From contig OZ024891.1 of assembly GCA_964017195.1 (NCBI GenBank), positions 6,535,994-6,599,993 of the forward strand: a stretch of 64,000 nucleotides of DNA. The letters run 5' to 3'. The notes under the pieces are model-generated. The model was given only the letters and a program-made list of their open reading frames with translations. It did no database searches and was not told the DNA's origin. Position numbers and translations under genes: made by a program. Of this stretch, positions 11,403 through 22,700 are shown one piece after another; position 1 is the first letter of the stretch; every line of letters starts with the position of its first letter. The DNA is from Siderastrea radians (taxonomy: Eukaryota > Cnidaria > Anthozoa > Scleractinia > Rhizangiidae).

Positions 11403-13711
11403 TTTTAAAAAAATACAAATAAATTTATGTAATTTATTCTTCCAACCTTTAACGTCAATCGCTTGTTTATTTCATTAGCGTCGGTTAAACACAAAAATAC
11501 ATATTCGCCTTTGTCTCCGTTTACTTTCTGTTAAAAATTCCGTGCTGATACTCAAGGCAGTGTGTTGATTAGAACCACATTAATTTATTTAAGCATTTTC
11601 TCTGAGCAAGACATGTTCAACATGCTCTCTCAGTTGCTCTGGAAAAAAGTTCGAAAGCAACGACCCCCATGCTATTTTAATTTCATATCACCTCCTAATT
11701 TGAGTCGCTGAGGGATAGCCAAGGACGTGTAGTTATTTCAGTGTTTCATACCTCAAAATAAGCATCTTAAATCCCGCTGAGTAAGTTTAAGATTTAAATA
11801 GAACACAAAATTGACCGAGTTTATGAACTATCTTTAAACTTCACGAACATCATTCCATTTGCTCCTAAATGCGTGTGCATCGGTTGATTTCTGATGTCAG
11901 TGTTTTTACTGTCTGTGGCTAGGTTCCTTAGCAACCGTTTTGTCTCTTTAAACTTCCATCTTTTCTGCTCCCATTTTAGTCACATATATAGATTTATTGA
12001 TTCTGTGTCCACAGAAAGGTGTCCTGACAACTGATTATTTCGCTTGTTTCAGAATGTTTTTTTTTCTTTTTCAAAGCATCCAAGAAAAAGATTCTACGTA
12101 GTTTAATACTTGGAGGGGAGAGGAGAGAGGAAAAGGGGCGATAGAGGGGAGGGAGGGGGAGAGAGGAGGAAGAAACGGAGTAGGGGGATGGGGAGGAGCA
12201 TAAATAATAAAGATTATTTTATCTTGGTATGCTCCGGCCACATGTGGTAAATTAGTATGTTTGTTACTGAGCAACAGTATTTCTGCTAAAAAATCAGCAT
12301 GCTCACAACATCTTCAACAGAGCACCTAACCGATTCACGCGAATAAAAAAAAATTGCACAAAGACACATCATACTTAAAAAAACCATTACATTTTCTCGT
12401 TTTTTTCTTACTCAGCAACGGATTCATTTTTTAACTATGGGATTTAAATACGTGTCCGTAACGCGCGCACACTTGTCCTTTATTAGCGCCGAGACAAGGG
12501 TTATTTATTATCAAAGCTAAATTTGCCGAACCTTGTCGGGCCACACTACTTGCGGACTTTTTGTCACATGCAAATTTTTAATTGTTACAAGACATGCAAG
12601 CCCGACAAATTGTCTTGGTCGCCTATCGTCTCAACGCATACTTTCCTGCTTTCCTGATTCCTTGCTACTGGGTATAGATGTAATAATCATTGGGCGCATG
12701 AATGCAAATGTTCAGGAACCTGTACCGATGGCCGTGCGCTACTCTCAGTCTTGTTAGGGCCGATTTAGACGGTACGAAATTCGTTACGACTGTAGTATGC
12801 GACTTGCTCACGTCACGTCTACAACACGAACCGTGTCGTCTAAATCAGACGTACAACATCTTCACGATAGTTGCACACAACATGAAAACTGTCTTGGATT
12901 TTGAAACATGTTTTAAAACCCTACGACAGTCGTAGCCACAATCAAAATGTTAGAATGACGAGTTGTATACGATCTTTGCTTGACGCGCCATCGTGCGCTA
13001 CTAAATTCGCATACGAATTTAGTCTAGGTGACTCTACCCATATGGGTAGTTTTTGAAGTAAAGGAGATTGTTTTACTTTAAGGTACCCTAAAACAGAGGC
13101 TTTTCGGGGATGTTGTTCCTTAATCAGTGTACTTGTAGGACCTTGATTACTGGAACTGTTAGATATTGCCTTACAAGGCCCGATCTCTTAGTAGGCTTGT
13201 CTCAATTCATTGCGAGTTAGAAGACAATTGAAGAGGTTTTACGGCCGGCGAAACACACGACCTGATGATAACCAAACGTCTTTGAGATCTTGTTGAAAAT
13301 TTCACACACTAACTTCGAAGAGGACATTCTACTTCCTTTGCAATTTAAACGACTTTAATGTGGTTTCGGATAATTTATCCCCTCTCCCTGTAGATAATCG
13401 AAATCAACGTAGTAAGCAGGACTCGATGGGGAAGGGAACGTGGATAATTCCTTCGAGCACGAAGAGAAAGAGAGAAAGTAGCGTGCATCACAAAACCTTA
13501 TCTCCAGAATTTTAGGTTTGTGTGCATAGGGCCTTACTATCTGAAATCCGAGAAGTCCCCTAAACCAATTGCAAGAACGGCCTTGTAGCTGAGCTTTGAG
13601 AGAGCTGAGAAACGTTATGGTTGGTTACATACAATTCAAATAATAAAAATGATTCAAAATGATATTCTAAAGTAACAATACATTTCTAAGTCCCGGTTGA
13701 GGTCTTTTGCT
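11403..13711. other. Gene-poor stretch with a polypurine tract
   Basis: No gene supported. At 12111-12200 the plus strand is an almost pure G/A tract with several G-runs. The segment 12757-12935 has a start resembling coral MITE ends (gggccgatttagacgg), but I could not find a clear partner end. Confidence 0.4.
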
Positions 13712-15120
13712 TTAAGGGGGCAATATACGTAGAAACATTTCCCCCAAACGTTTTAGCCTTTTTTTCTTTAATTATCTCCATGAGATTTCATTCAATCCAA
13801 AAATGCTATCATGGAATCATAGTGCGAGTTCTCATAAATCTGAGAGAAGTTTTTCGCGGTTTTTAATGTAAACGTAAAGAAAGAGAAGGGGGAGGGAAAT
13901 TGATGAATTTTAAGAAAACTGAAAATGGTTGAGAATTGAAGGTGAGTTAAAATTAAAATTTAAAGTTAGTAATTAATAGACAGACACCAAAAAGTCCACA
14001 AACAGCCCCTTGTGCTCTTGCGTGGGGATGGACTGTCTGGGGGTGTGTACAAAAATTTAATCCCTCTTTTATTTCCTTCTTAAGTGGCTGTCCGCGTAAG
14101 AATCGACCACTCAATTTTGATCAAGTTTTCGATTTCTTTCAAACTTTCTGTACGAGACAAGGTTGGCATAGCATTAATGAAAATACATTTCGTTTGTTGG
14201 TTATCTTCCGAAGGCCTGAGATTTTGAGGCAAATGTGGTTGACACCCGGAGCCCTCAAAATCTCCCTTTCGTCGAGTAGAAATTAGCCAATTTTGGGATG
14301 TCTGCTGCCGACTGCATATTTATCCGAAAAATCTAACTTTTACACCAGTAATACATACATCATATTACTTTACAAATATGGTGGAAAAAGTTCAAATTAT
14401 CGAGACTTGTTGAAACGACAGAGTCTCAAACTGGCCAATGTTAACGGTATCGGCAAGAAGCGGGGCAAGTGGTAACACAAAAACAAAAGTTTCCCAAAAT
14501 TCTGACTTACTCTGACAATCTTTGGTATTTTTCTAAAGAGAACTAGGATAGTGTCCATAAACTAGCAGATAATATTTATGGAATCTCTAACATGCGAAGA
14601 GATACAGCTGCAACAATTTTGGAGAAATCCGTTATTCGGCAACAACTGCAGTGTGACCGAGTGTGACAGCGAGCGCAAAAATTTAGACTTCTTCGTCTTT
14701 TTCACAGGCGAAAAGGGTCCAACATTATGATTAAAACGGTAAGAATTAAAATCGTACCTCAAAAGTTGCCCAGCTTTACTTCTACGACTGTATTTCAACA
14801 GCTAACCGGCTGCAAATTGGATGTTTCTGTGACGGTTTCTATCAATTACGTGACGTCCCCTTTCGTTCGCTTCAATTCCAGGCGGTGATCTCGTGAGGTA
14901 AAAACCTGAAGAGCTCCATTATGTTGCGTGAAGAGAGTGATATATTCATTGCAACAATTTGCTTACTAAGGAAACGCCAGCGACGGGTAAAAGAACGAAG
15001 ATAAATCCAGGAATACCACCGTCCATCTTGTTTCAAGTGTACTGTCGCTGACCGCAACAACACATTTCATGCTTGATCGCACCGGAAATTTGAACCGGAA
15101 ATGAGTAAACAAGTGACCAA
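13712..15120 (-). repeat. Large inverted repeat, left arm
   Basis: Reverse complement of 18821-19753 over most of its length. Landmarks include the 63-codon ORF at 14872-15063 (-), which recurs almost unchanged at 18878-19063 (+), and the segment 14160-14385. This arm holds extra blocks at about 13731-14085 and 14391-14542 that the right arm lacks. The right arm ends about 40 bp before the first coding exon of gene A, so this arm may be an inverted copy of that gene's 5' region without its exons. Confidence 0.75.
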
Positions 15121-15925
15121 CCTCAAAAGTTGCCCAGATTTACTTCTACGACTGTGTTTCAACAGCTAAGGGACCGTCGACATATTCACAAGTTCCCCGC
15201 TTAACGTCCAGTGGACGTTAAGGTCAGACCCCTCCCCCCCTCCTCCTTAACGTCCACATAGAATTTCGCACTTCCATGTTTTTCTAGAGCTGATGACTAC
15301 GACGAGGGAATTCAAAGGGGAATCATTTGTATTTTAACTGGAACGAATTCCGAATAGAAAAGACACGAAATGACTTTAATGATTGGGAAGATTCGAAATT
15401 CTTTTGGGGCTTTTTAAAATTAAACACTGTTTCTTTTATTTTCTCTAATCATATATCCAGACACAACACATTTTTTGTTGGTTTTATAAATCTAGCGAAC
15501 GTGTATTACTTTCCGCACCATCTTTGTAAGTGACAAGCTACGTAGATTACAGCGGCACCGAGTTTGTTCTCATTTTGTACTGCACTGCGTTTTTCTCTTT
15601 ATGGTTCTGTTAATCAACATGAGTAAAATGTAATGTGTTTCTTTTAACTCGCTAATTTGGTTTTGTCCAGATTCCCCACTCTAACATCCAAATCTTGACT
15701 CTGCCGTACCCCCTCCCCCCCAAAACGTCCAGTGGACGTTAAGCGGGGAACTTGTGAATATGTCGACGGCCCCTAACCGGCTGCAAATTCGATGTTTCTG
15801 TGACGGTTTCTATCAATTTCGACGTCTTCTTTCGTTCGCTTTCAGGCCGTGATCTCGTAAGCTAAAACCCTGAAGAGCGCCATTATGTTGCGTGAAGAGT
15901 GTGATATATACATTGCAACAATCTG
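15121..15925 (-). repeat. Extra tandem copy of part of the inverted-repeat arm
   Basis: 15121-15169 plus 15774-15925 together repeat 14757-14970 in the same orientation. The copy is split by the 604-bp MITE at 15170-15773, so the duplication came before that insertion. Confidence 0.7.
15170..15773. mobile_element. Harbinger-like MITE, 604 bp, nested
   Basis: Long terminal inverted repeats of about 50 bp, starting GGGACCGTCGACATATTCAC and ending GTCGACGGCCCC. Each includes the palindrome AACGTCCAGTGGACGTT. The element is flanked by TAA (15167-15169 and 15774-15776). The intact empty site is visible in the related copy near 14800-14806 (cagctaaccgg), which has one TAA. That makes the 3-bp target duplication certain and points to the PIF/Harbinger group. 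The interior (an ORF at 15327-15533) shows no transposase domain. Confidence 0.85.
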
Positions 15926-17060
15926 CTGACTTATTTTGTGCAAGACAGATCTCTCGTTTAGATACTGAAAGGTTGGATTTTAACAACATTGTCAGTGGTT
16001 GTGCTTTTGGATACTTAGCGTATTTTTCTTAGGAGTGGGGTTGGGCTTTATAGCCCACGGGATCCTTTATCAGGTGTCACGCAGCTGTTAAGCACTTTTT
16101 TATTGGACCTTGTTATCACCCAGCTCTGTCGTTTTCAGGGCTAGGCGTCATTGTTTTTGTTGTTTGTTTATCCTTGGCTCATTGTTTTCTCAGCCAATTC
16201 CGTGAGGCGTTCTAACAGCTGCGTGCTGGTCTTCCTTTCTGGGTATTAAACGATTACTTTATCCGGACCTTTCTTGTTCCTTTTAAGCTCGGAACACCCA
16301 CTTTCCTTAGCAGTCAGAATTCTCAAAAACAAATACCAAATCGGACTATCCTAACAGATCTTCTCGTGTGCACGCTCAAGGAACTTGATCCTGCGAAGCA
16401 TGCTTGCAATAAAACCTCACAACAGGTCCCCTCATGTAAACACTACGAGGGGCTATCAAGCCTGATTTGCCGCATGTGATTGAAAAAAGTCATATTCATC
16501 CTAAAGCCATCATTCATTTGCGCTTCATACTCTCATCCATTCCGCTTGCGCTTTCCAGCTCTAGCTTCAACAAATGTTGCCCTACATCACCAAACCAGCC
16601 TTACTGCAAAAAGCGTGATAACATACCTAATCTTTAAAATCGGGGAAGCAGCTACAAAAACTAATATTTCGAGGAGGTATTGGTGGTCACCGGCCGATTA
16701 CATAACATTGAAAGAAATTGTTCGTATTGCTACTGCAACATAAATGTAATAATTATCAGTAAAAATAAGACAGGTAGGTTGGGGAGGATGGGGGTGGCAA
16801 GAATAATATATCAGTTGGCTCTTACAAGAGAACATACAAATAGTAAACATGTTCAGAGGAAGGCGAGTCGTACATACCTGTCTGCTTGACGAGAATTAGT
16901 TCACTGATAATAATAAATGAACGAAGTTGAACATCTCATGTCTATGCCTCACTGGCTGGTAGGTAGGTAGGTAAACTTTATTTAAACACCCTTGCCCCGT
17001 CAACAAACATAATACTAAAAGCTGACTTCCACAAGGAGCGTGTGGCTACAACAAAAAGAT
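15926..17060. other. Repeat-rich spacer without a gene
   Basis: Contains two facing motifs, cacgcagctgttaagcac (16079-16096) and aacagctgcgtgct (16214-16227), that look like ends of a small repeat. A (taggtagg)n run at 16959-16974 is followed by aaactttatttaaacacc. The last is a tail I recognise from repeats in such genomes. No protein domain seen. Confidence 0.35.
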
Positions 17061-17065
17061 TAAGT

Positions 17066-17160
17066 AAAAGATAAAATATGAGCGGGAGACCTTTATGGCC
17101 ATTTAAAATGGAGAGCCGTTTTAAAGCCCATAAAGGTCGGACGCGAACATTTTATCTTAC
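17066..17160. repeat. Imperfect inverted repeat before the Crypton fragment
   Basis: gtaaaagataaaat...acctttatggcc (17066-17101) faces ggcccataaaggt...attttatcttac (17119-17160) across a short spacer. It can form a hairpin about 135 bp upstream of the 17296 start codon. It may be a small MITE or part of the element carrying the recombinase fragment. Confidence 0.5.
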
Positions 17161-17295
17161 TTGTGAAATGAAACCGTGACTATAGGTTGTGCTTGTCACG
17201 TTAATCACGTGGGCGTGGAGTTGTTCCATAGGAGTTTGGAAATATTCAGCATTGAATTTAGCAATTCATTTTCATATGGCTTTTGTAGTAGAAAC

Positions 17296-17670
17296 ATGGC
17301 TGGTTCGGTTTCTCCAAAGAGTAAAGAAGAAGAGATCAGTCTAGTGTCGGAAGCCACTCCGAAAGCAATACAATACAAAACTAAATGGGGTAGAAAAGTC
17401 TTCGAGGAATGGCAGCAGCGACGGCAAAATACATATGCAATGTTAGAAGTTGTTGGAGTGGCCGATCTGAAATGCGAAGATGTTCAAGATCTGACCGTTT
17501 CACTAGAGCACATGTCGGCAAATACGCTTAACTTTTGGTTGAGCAAGTTCTTTTGTGAAGTGGCCAAGCAAAATGGAGAGCGTTATCCGCCCACTTCGCT
17601 TTATTTGTTAATTTGTGCGATTAACCGTCATTCTAAATGCAGTTTATTATTCTTTGCTATATCAAAGTAG
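17296..17670 (+). pseudogene. Crypton-type recombinase, N-terminal fragment
   Basis: From the ATG at 17296 the frame encodes 124 residues: an acidic start, then TKWGRKVFEEWQQRRQ, LEHMSANTLNFWLSKFFCEV and ERYPPTSLYLLICAINRH. This pattern (W-K-F-W, L--FL-EV-K--G--YPP-TLY-L-CG--RH) is the N-terminal core-binding part of Crypton-related proteins, including the vertebrate ZMYM/KIAA1958-like genes derived from them. The frame then runs into KCSLLFFAISK and stops, with no catalytic domain behind it. It is a truncated relic or a first exon whose partner is lost. It is a different subgroup from the recombinase gene at 538-2253. Confidence 0.65.
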
Positions 17671-18291
17671 TGATTGATATGTCAAACTAGTGATCGACTA
17701 ATAAACTTTGTACAAATTTACAGGACTCGTCTTTATTAAAGTTAAGCAGACTAATTAGGGGAGCTAGAGATCTTTATAAAAATGAATCCTATTGATAATT
17801 CTACTAATACATAATTCATCAACCCCTGCCTTTCCCTGCTACCTTTTCAAACCCTCCCCGTGCTTTCAGACAATTGATTTATATACATGTTTACAGGGGT
17901 AAACATGTGACTCAAATACTGCCTATTGATTGGTCATAATTCTTATCAATTATTAATGAATTTTTTCAAAGCTACTTAAAAATCCTTAAATTTCAGACTT
18001 TCCAGACTTTCCAGACTTCCCCACAGCGAAGTGCGAGTATGAAAGCCAACTCCTTTAAAGAAACTGACACCTTTCCTCTGGTTATTTATTGCTATCATTT
18101 TCATTATCATTATCATTTAAAGTCCATGCTCTCTCAGGCGGCCTTCTTATTTTCCCGTTACCGTTGAACAAGCGCTCATCTCTGATAGTAATGTTAGCCA
18201 ACCTAGACTCTAACAGCACCCCTATCCTGAAAGACCGAGGTTTTAATTTACTCACATGCCTTCGTGAAAAAATACTTGGATCAATCGATCG

Positions 18292-18305
18292 ACCAATCGC
18301 GATCG

Positions 18306-18348
<43 letters not shown>

Positions 18349-18500
18349 AACCAACCAACCAATCCACCCATCCATCCATCGATCAATCAATCATGGATTC
18401 ATCCAGTCATTGAGTGAGTCAATCTGTCAGTCAACTAGTCAATCAACTAATCACTCAAAACAGTCGTTCAGTCATTCAACCGACCCGACAGTAAGTCAGG
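18292..18500. repeat. (ATCA)n-type degenerate microsatellite
   Basis: Runs of atcaatca, ccatccat and tcagtcag. The SINQSINQ peptides it produces are artefacts of the repeat. A reverse-oriented counterpart lies at 42340-42412. Confidence 0.9.
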
Positions 18501-18820
18501 TTGTCAGCGCGAACGCCCCTAGCGGCCGGGATAAATGGGGGGTGGCTGCAAATCGCAGGCAAATCTTACTTTGACTTTGACAGAGTTTACCTTCAGTACC
18601 TGTAGAGATTATTTCTCGTAGTAATCCTCGTAAAACTGGGGCCGAGGTCGCACAGTAACATCTACATCAGGGAGTGTAAAGCCGGCAGTGAGCCGGATAA
18701 CTTTTGGCAACCAAAAAAATCTCTTTTCACTTCTTTTAGAAACGCATTTTATTCAAAAGTCAAAATTATACTCTGATAGTGAATTATTTTATTTGAGTGG
18801 TTTACAAAGCAAGCAAATTA

Positions 18821-19753
18821 TTGGCCACTTGTTTACTCATTTCCGGTTCAAATTTCCGGTGCGATCAAGCATGAAATGTGTTGTTGCGGTCAGCGACAGT
18901 ACACTTGAAACAAGATGGACGGTGGTATTCCTGGATTTATCTTCGTTCTTTTACCCGTCGCTGGCGTTTCCTTAGTAAGCAAATTGTAGCAATGAATATA
19001 TCACTCTCTTCACGCAACATAATGGAGCTCTTCAGGTTTTTAGCTCACGAGATCGCCGCCTGAAATTGAAGCGAACGAAAGGGGACGTCGCGTAATTGAT
19101 AGAAACCGCCACAGAAACATCCAATTTGCAGCCGGTTAGCTGTTGAAATACAGTCGTAGAAGTTAAGCTGGGCAACTTTTGAGGTACGATTTTAATTCTT
19201 ACCGTTTTAATCATAATGTTGGACCCTTTTCGCCTGTGAAAAAGACGAAGAGGTCTAAATTTTTGCGCTCGCTGTCACACTCGGTCACACTGCAGTTGTT
19301 GCCGAATAACGGATTTCTCCAAAATTGTTGCAACTGTATCTCTTCGCGTGTCAGAGATTCCATAAATATTATCTGCTAGTTTATGGACATTATCCTAGTT
19401 TTTCCACCATATTTGTAAAGTAATATGATGCATGTATTACTGGCGTAAAAGTTAGATTTTTCGGATAAATATGCGGTCGGCAGCAGACATCCCAAAATTG
19501 GCTAATTTCTACTCGACGAAAGGGAGATTTTGAGGGCTCCGGGTGTCAACAACATTTTCTTTAAAATCTTGGATCTTCGGAAGATAACCAACAAACGAAA
19601 TGTATTTTCATTAATGCTATACCAACCTTGTCTCGCACAGAAAGTTTGAAGGAAATCGAAAATTTGATCAAAATTGAGTGGTCGATTCTTACGCGGACAG
19701 CCAATTAAATCTTATTCTATGTTCTCAAAATTCACGTATATTGCTCCCTTAAA
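18821..19753 (+). repeat. Large inverted repeat, right arm
   Basis: Complement of the arm at 13712-15120. It ends about 40 bp before the first coding exon of gene A, so it must contain or adjoin that gene's promoter and 5' UTR. The string acaagATGGacggtgg at 18908-18923 resembles an AAGATGG initiator-type motif. The ORF at 18878-19063 is shared with the left arm but has no recognised domain. Confidence 0.75.
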
Positions 19754-19792
19754 ATACAGCTTTTTATTTTCAGAATGAGGCATGCAGTAGAC

Positions 19793-22700
19793 ATGGAGGA
19801 ACCCGAACAAAATTCAAAGAGGCGGTAAGTCAGAGATGTTTGCTTTGTTAGAAAGCAATGACCCAATTCAACTCTAGTCGAGGTTCAACAGTGAGGATGA
19901 CAGACGCATTTGCAGCTTATTTTAGGTGTGCATTCGTTGCAATCGAGAAAAAAATGGCACCAATTTAATTTAAAAGGACGACGAAAACATTTCTTTTTAG
20001 GAGTAAAATTGTAACGCGTGAAAACATTTCTTAACAAGATTTAGAGCTTAAGACGGATTCCGCTCAACGTTCGAGCAATAAGTGCAAAAAATATTTACCA
20101 AAAAACTACTCATAGCACGGTAACATTTTAAATGCTATTTGAAACATCTCACTCTAGTTTACTTGCCCAAGTGACCCCGCGATGAAATTCTCAAGCATTC
20201 TCAAGAAAATTAATTTCAAATCTCGTAAAAGTATGCTAAAAACGGGCGCCATTTTGTTTTGAACTGACATGAAGCGTCTTTTTAATTGAAATATTGATAA
20301 CTTCAAATCCAATTTCTCTCGCGGGGTCAGCTTGGGAGCAAAAGTAACGATGAGTGCTTCATATCTGTTCTCAAAATGTGACAGTGCTGCAAGTATTTTT
20401 TTGGTAACTTAATTTTTGCACTTTCTGCTCGAACGTTGAGCGGAAATCATCTTAAATGCGTAAAGCTCGATTTACGTTCTTAACTATACACCGTGATACT
20501 GTTTATTAAATATAATTCTTTAATTATTCTTCTTGTCAGTTTCTTGATCCTGCGTGGTTGAAACTTATTTCTCCTCATGATTTTGTTTTTCCTTGCAGTA
20601 AAATCTGCCGACCAGGACACGATCCTGGTGAGTTATCAGTTTGTAGATAGTTTCACCTCACAGCAGGAACTTTAGGTCCCTTAGGGCCCTTAGGAAACTA
20701 AACACTATTGTATCATTCACTTTGAGAGAAAGGCAGAACAGAAGATGGTTTCATTGCTTGAACTTGTAATATGGTAGTGTTCGCTTTTAAAAATTTACAA
20801 AATGATTCACTTATTTAAGGCTCGGCCTCAAGCAACGTTTAAATTTTTTTCCTCCAGAAATTTCCACAGTACCACCATATGAAGGTTTTCAAATTGAACA
20901 AATCGTTGAAGGAGGTTTGCGCGTCGTGCGGATACGTAACCCAAGCAATTCGCTTCCAAGCATTAACAATAACAGCACTGTGCAACGTGGATGGACATCT
21001 CAACCAACCAAAGGAATGAAGAGGACCAGAGATGAAATAAATAATGGTATCAGCACAATCAAAGGTAATAAACGACATCCCTATGTTATTAGACTAAATG
21101 TCTACAATGAGAGGCCGGTGTTTGTTTATGCCGACAGCTACATTATCTTAAATTATAAAAAGTTCAATTTACCTTGAAAAAATAGGTTAAATTGAAAGAA
21201 ACTGTCGCATTTGAATGTAGAACACATAAGAGGAAAATGTAGAATATTGAAGGAGATATTGCCGTTTGTATAACAGGATATATTTTCGAAGCCAGGAAAT
21301 TTATAAAACAAATACAAATAAATATCTGACAGTAAACAACTGTGCAGTTTGACTTTCGACACACACCTCATGTGAAAAGAAGAACATGTTGCCCCGAGCC
21401 GGAATCGAACCTGCGTCTCCCCGGTTACTAGTCGGGAGCAACCACGCTGGTGTAGTGGTCATCACGCCCGACTAGTAACCGGGGAGACGCGGGTTCGATT
21501 CCGGCTCGGGGCAACATGTTCTTCTTTTCACACGAGGTGTGTGTCGAAAGTCAAACTGCACAGTTGTTTACTGTCAGATATTTATTTGTATTTGTTCTAT
21601 GACTTTCCTGGCTTCGAAAATATATCCTGTTATATTATCCTAATCCCGTGTAGGGATTTATAAGCCATGAAACACACGTATGCCTCGAAAAGAAAACCGT
21701 CCCATGGAATGGCTCTCATAAGATCCTACCCACTTCGTAACGTGGCCACGTTGCCAGCGTGGTTGCTCCGATGGTGTAGTGGTCATCACGCCCTACTAGT
21801 AACCGGGGAGACGTGGGTTCGATTCTTTCTCGGGGCCACATGTTCTTCTTTTCACATGAGGTGTGTGACGAAACTCAAACTGCACAACTGTTTACTGTCA
21901 GATATTTATTGTATTGCCGTTTGAAAAATGCGAAATTTGCAGAATTTGGCTGAAAATTGGCTGAGTGCCAAGAGTAAGTTGCCACCCAGCCACGCAAACG
22001 TCTGTGAATGTTACAACTTTTAAATCATTTTGGAAGCCATTTTTCATCCTCTTTCCTTCAAGCCTGTTAACTAGTTTTACATGCTTTTTCTAGTTATTTG
22101 TGATGACTTTCATTCTCAAGATCGGATGAATTTTTTAAACTTTTAATTATAAGGCATTACCAATTTTGTAGCGATACTTTGTTAACAGTCATATATTAAA
22201 TGGTACACAATATATATGATATCTTTCATATACACCCGACTGAAAAAATGCCAGGTAAAAAAAGCAAGCCTTGAACGATACGACTCAGTGGTTTTTTTGG
22301 AAGCGGGCGACCTTGCTTCTATTCTAACATAGTATGCCTTTATTGTTCTCCGTAAGGGTTCCGGAAATGAAAATGTCTTGAATATTAATAAACGGAGCTT
22401 AGCAACAAGCTTGTTAGTGCCATCTTCCCTGCACTCTATCCACTGCGCATCCGTCGCATTGTTTATCGTTTATAGCTGTTTGCTGTTAGCCTTTTTCTAA
22501 CGGGTGTAGACACCCAATTGAAAAAAAAAGCGTTGTCGGTTAACAAGCATAAATCAATGACAATGCGAACCAAAGGTCCTACGGGAAGCGTCAAAACTTG
22601 CCTGTATTTCTAGACACGTGCACATTGTCACAACACAGCATGCCTTAATTTCCTCATTTAATTTTCTTGGAAAGAAAATATTTTGAGTATCAAGAAACGA

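Noticed and set aside
18089..18574. 161-residue ORF with SINQSINQ repeats
   Set aside because: It is produced by the ATCA microsatellite, with no domain or splice context.
21440..21515. Functional Thr(AGT) tRNA
   Set aside because: Stem mismatches and the shared 3' SINE tail in three copies indicate a SINE.
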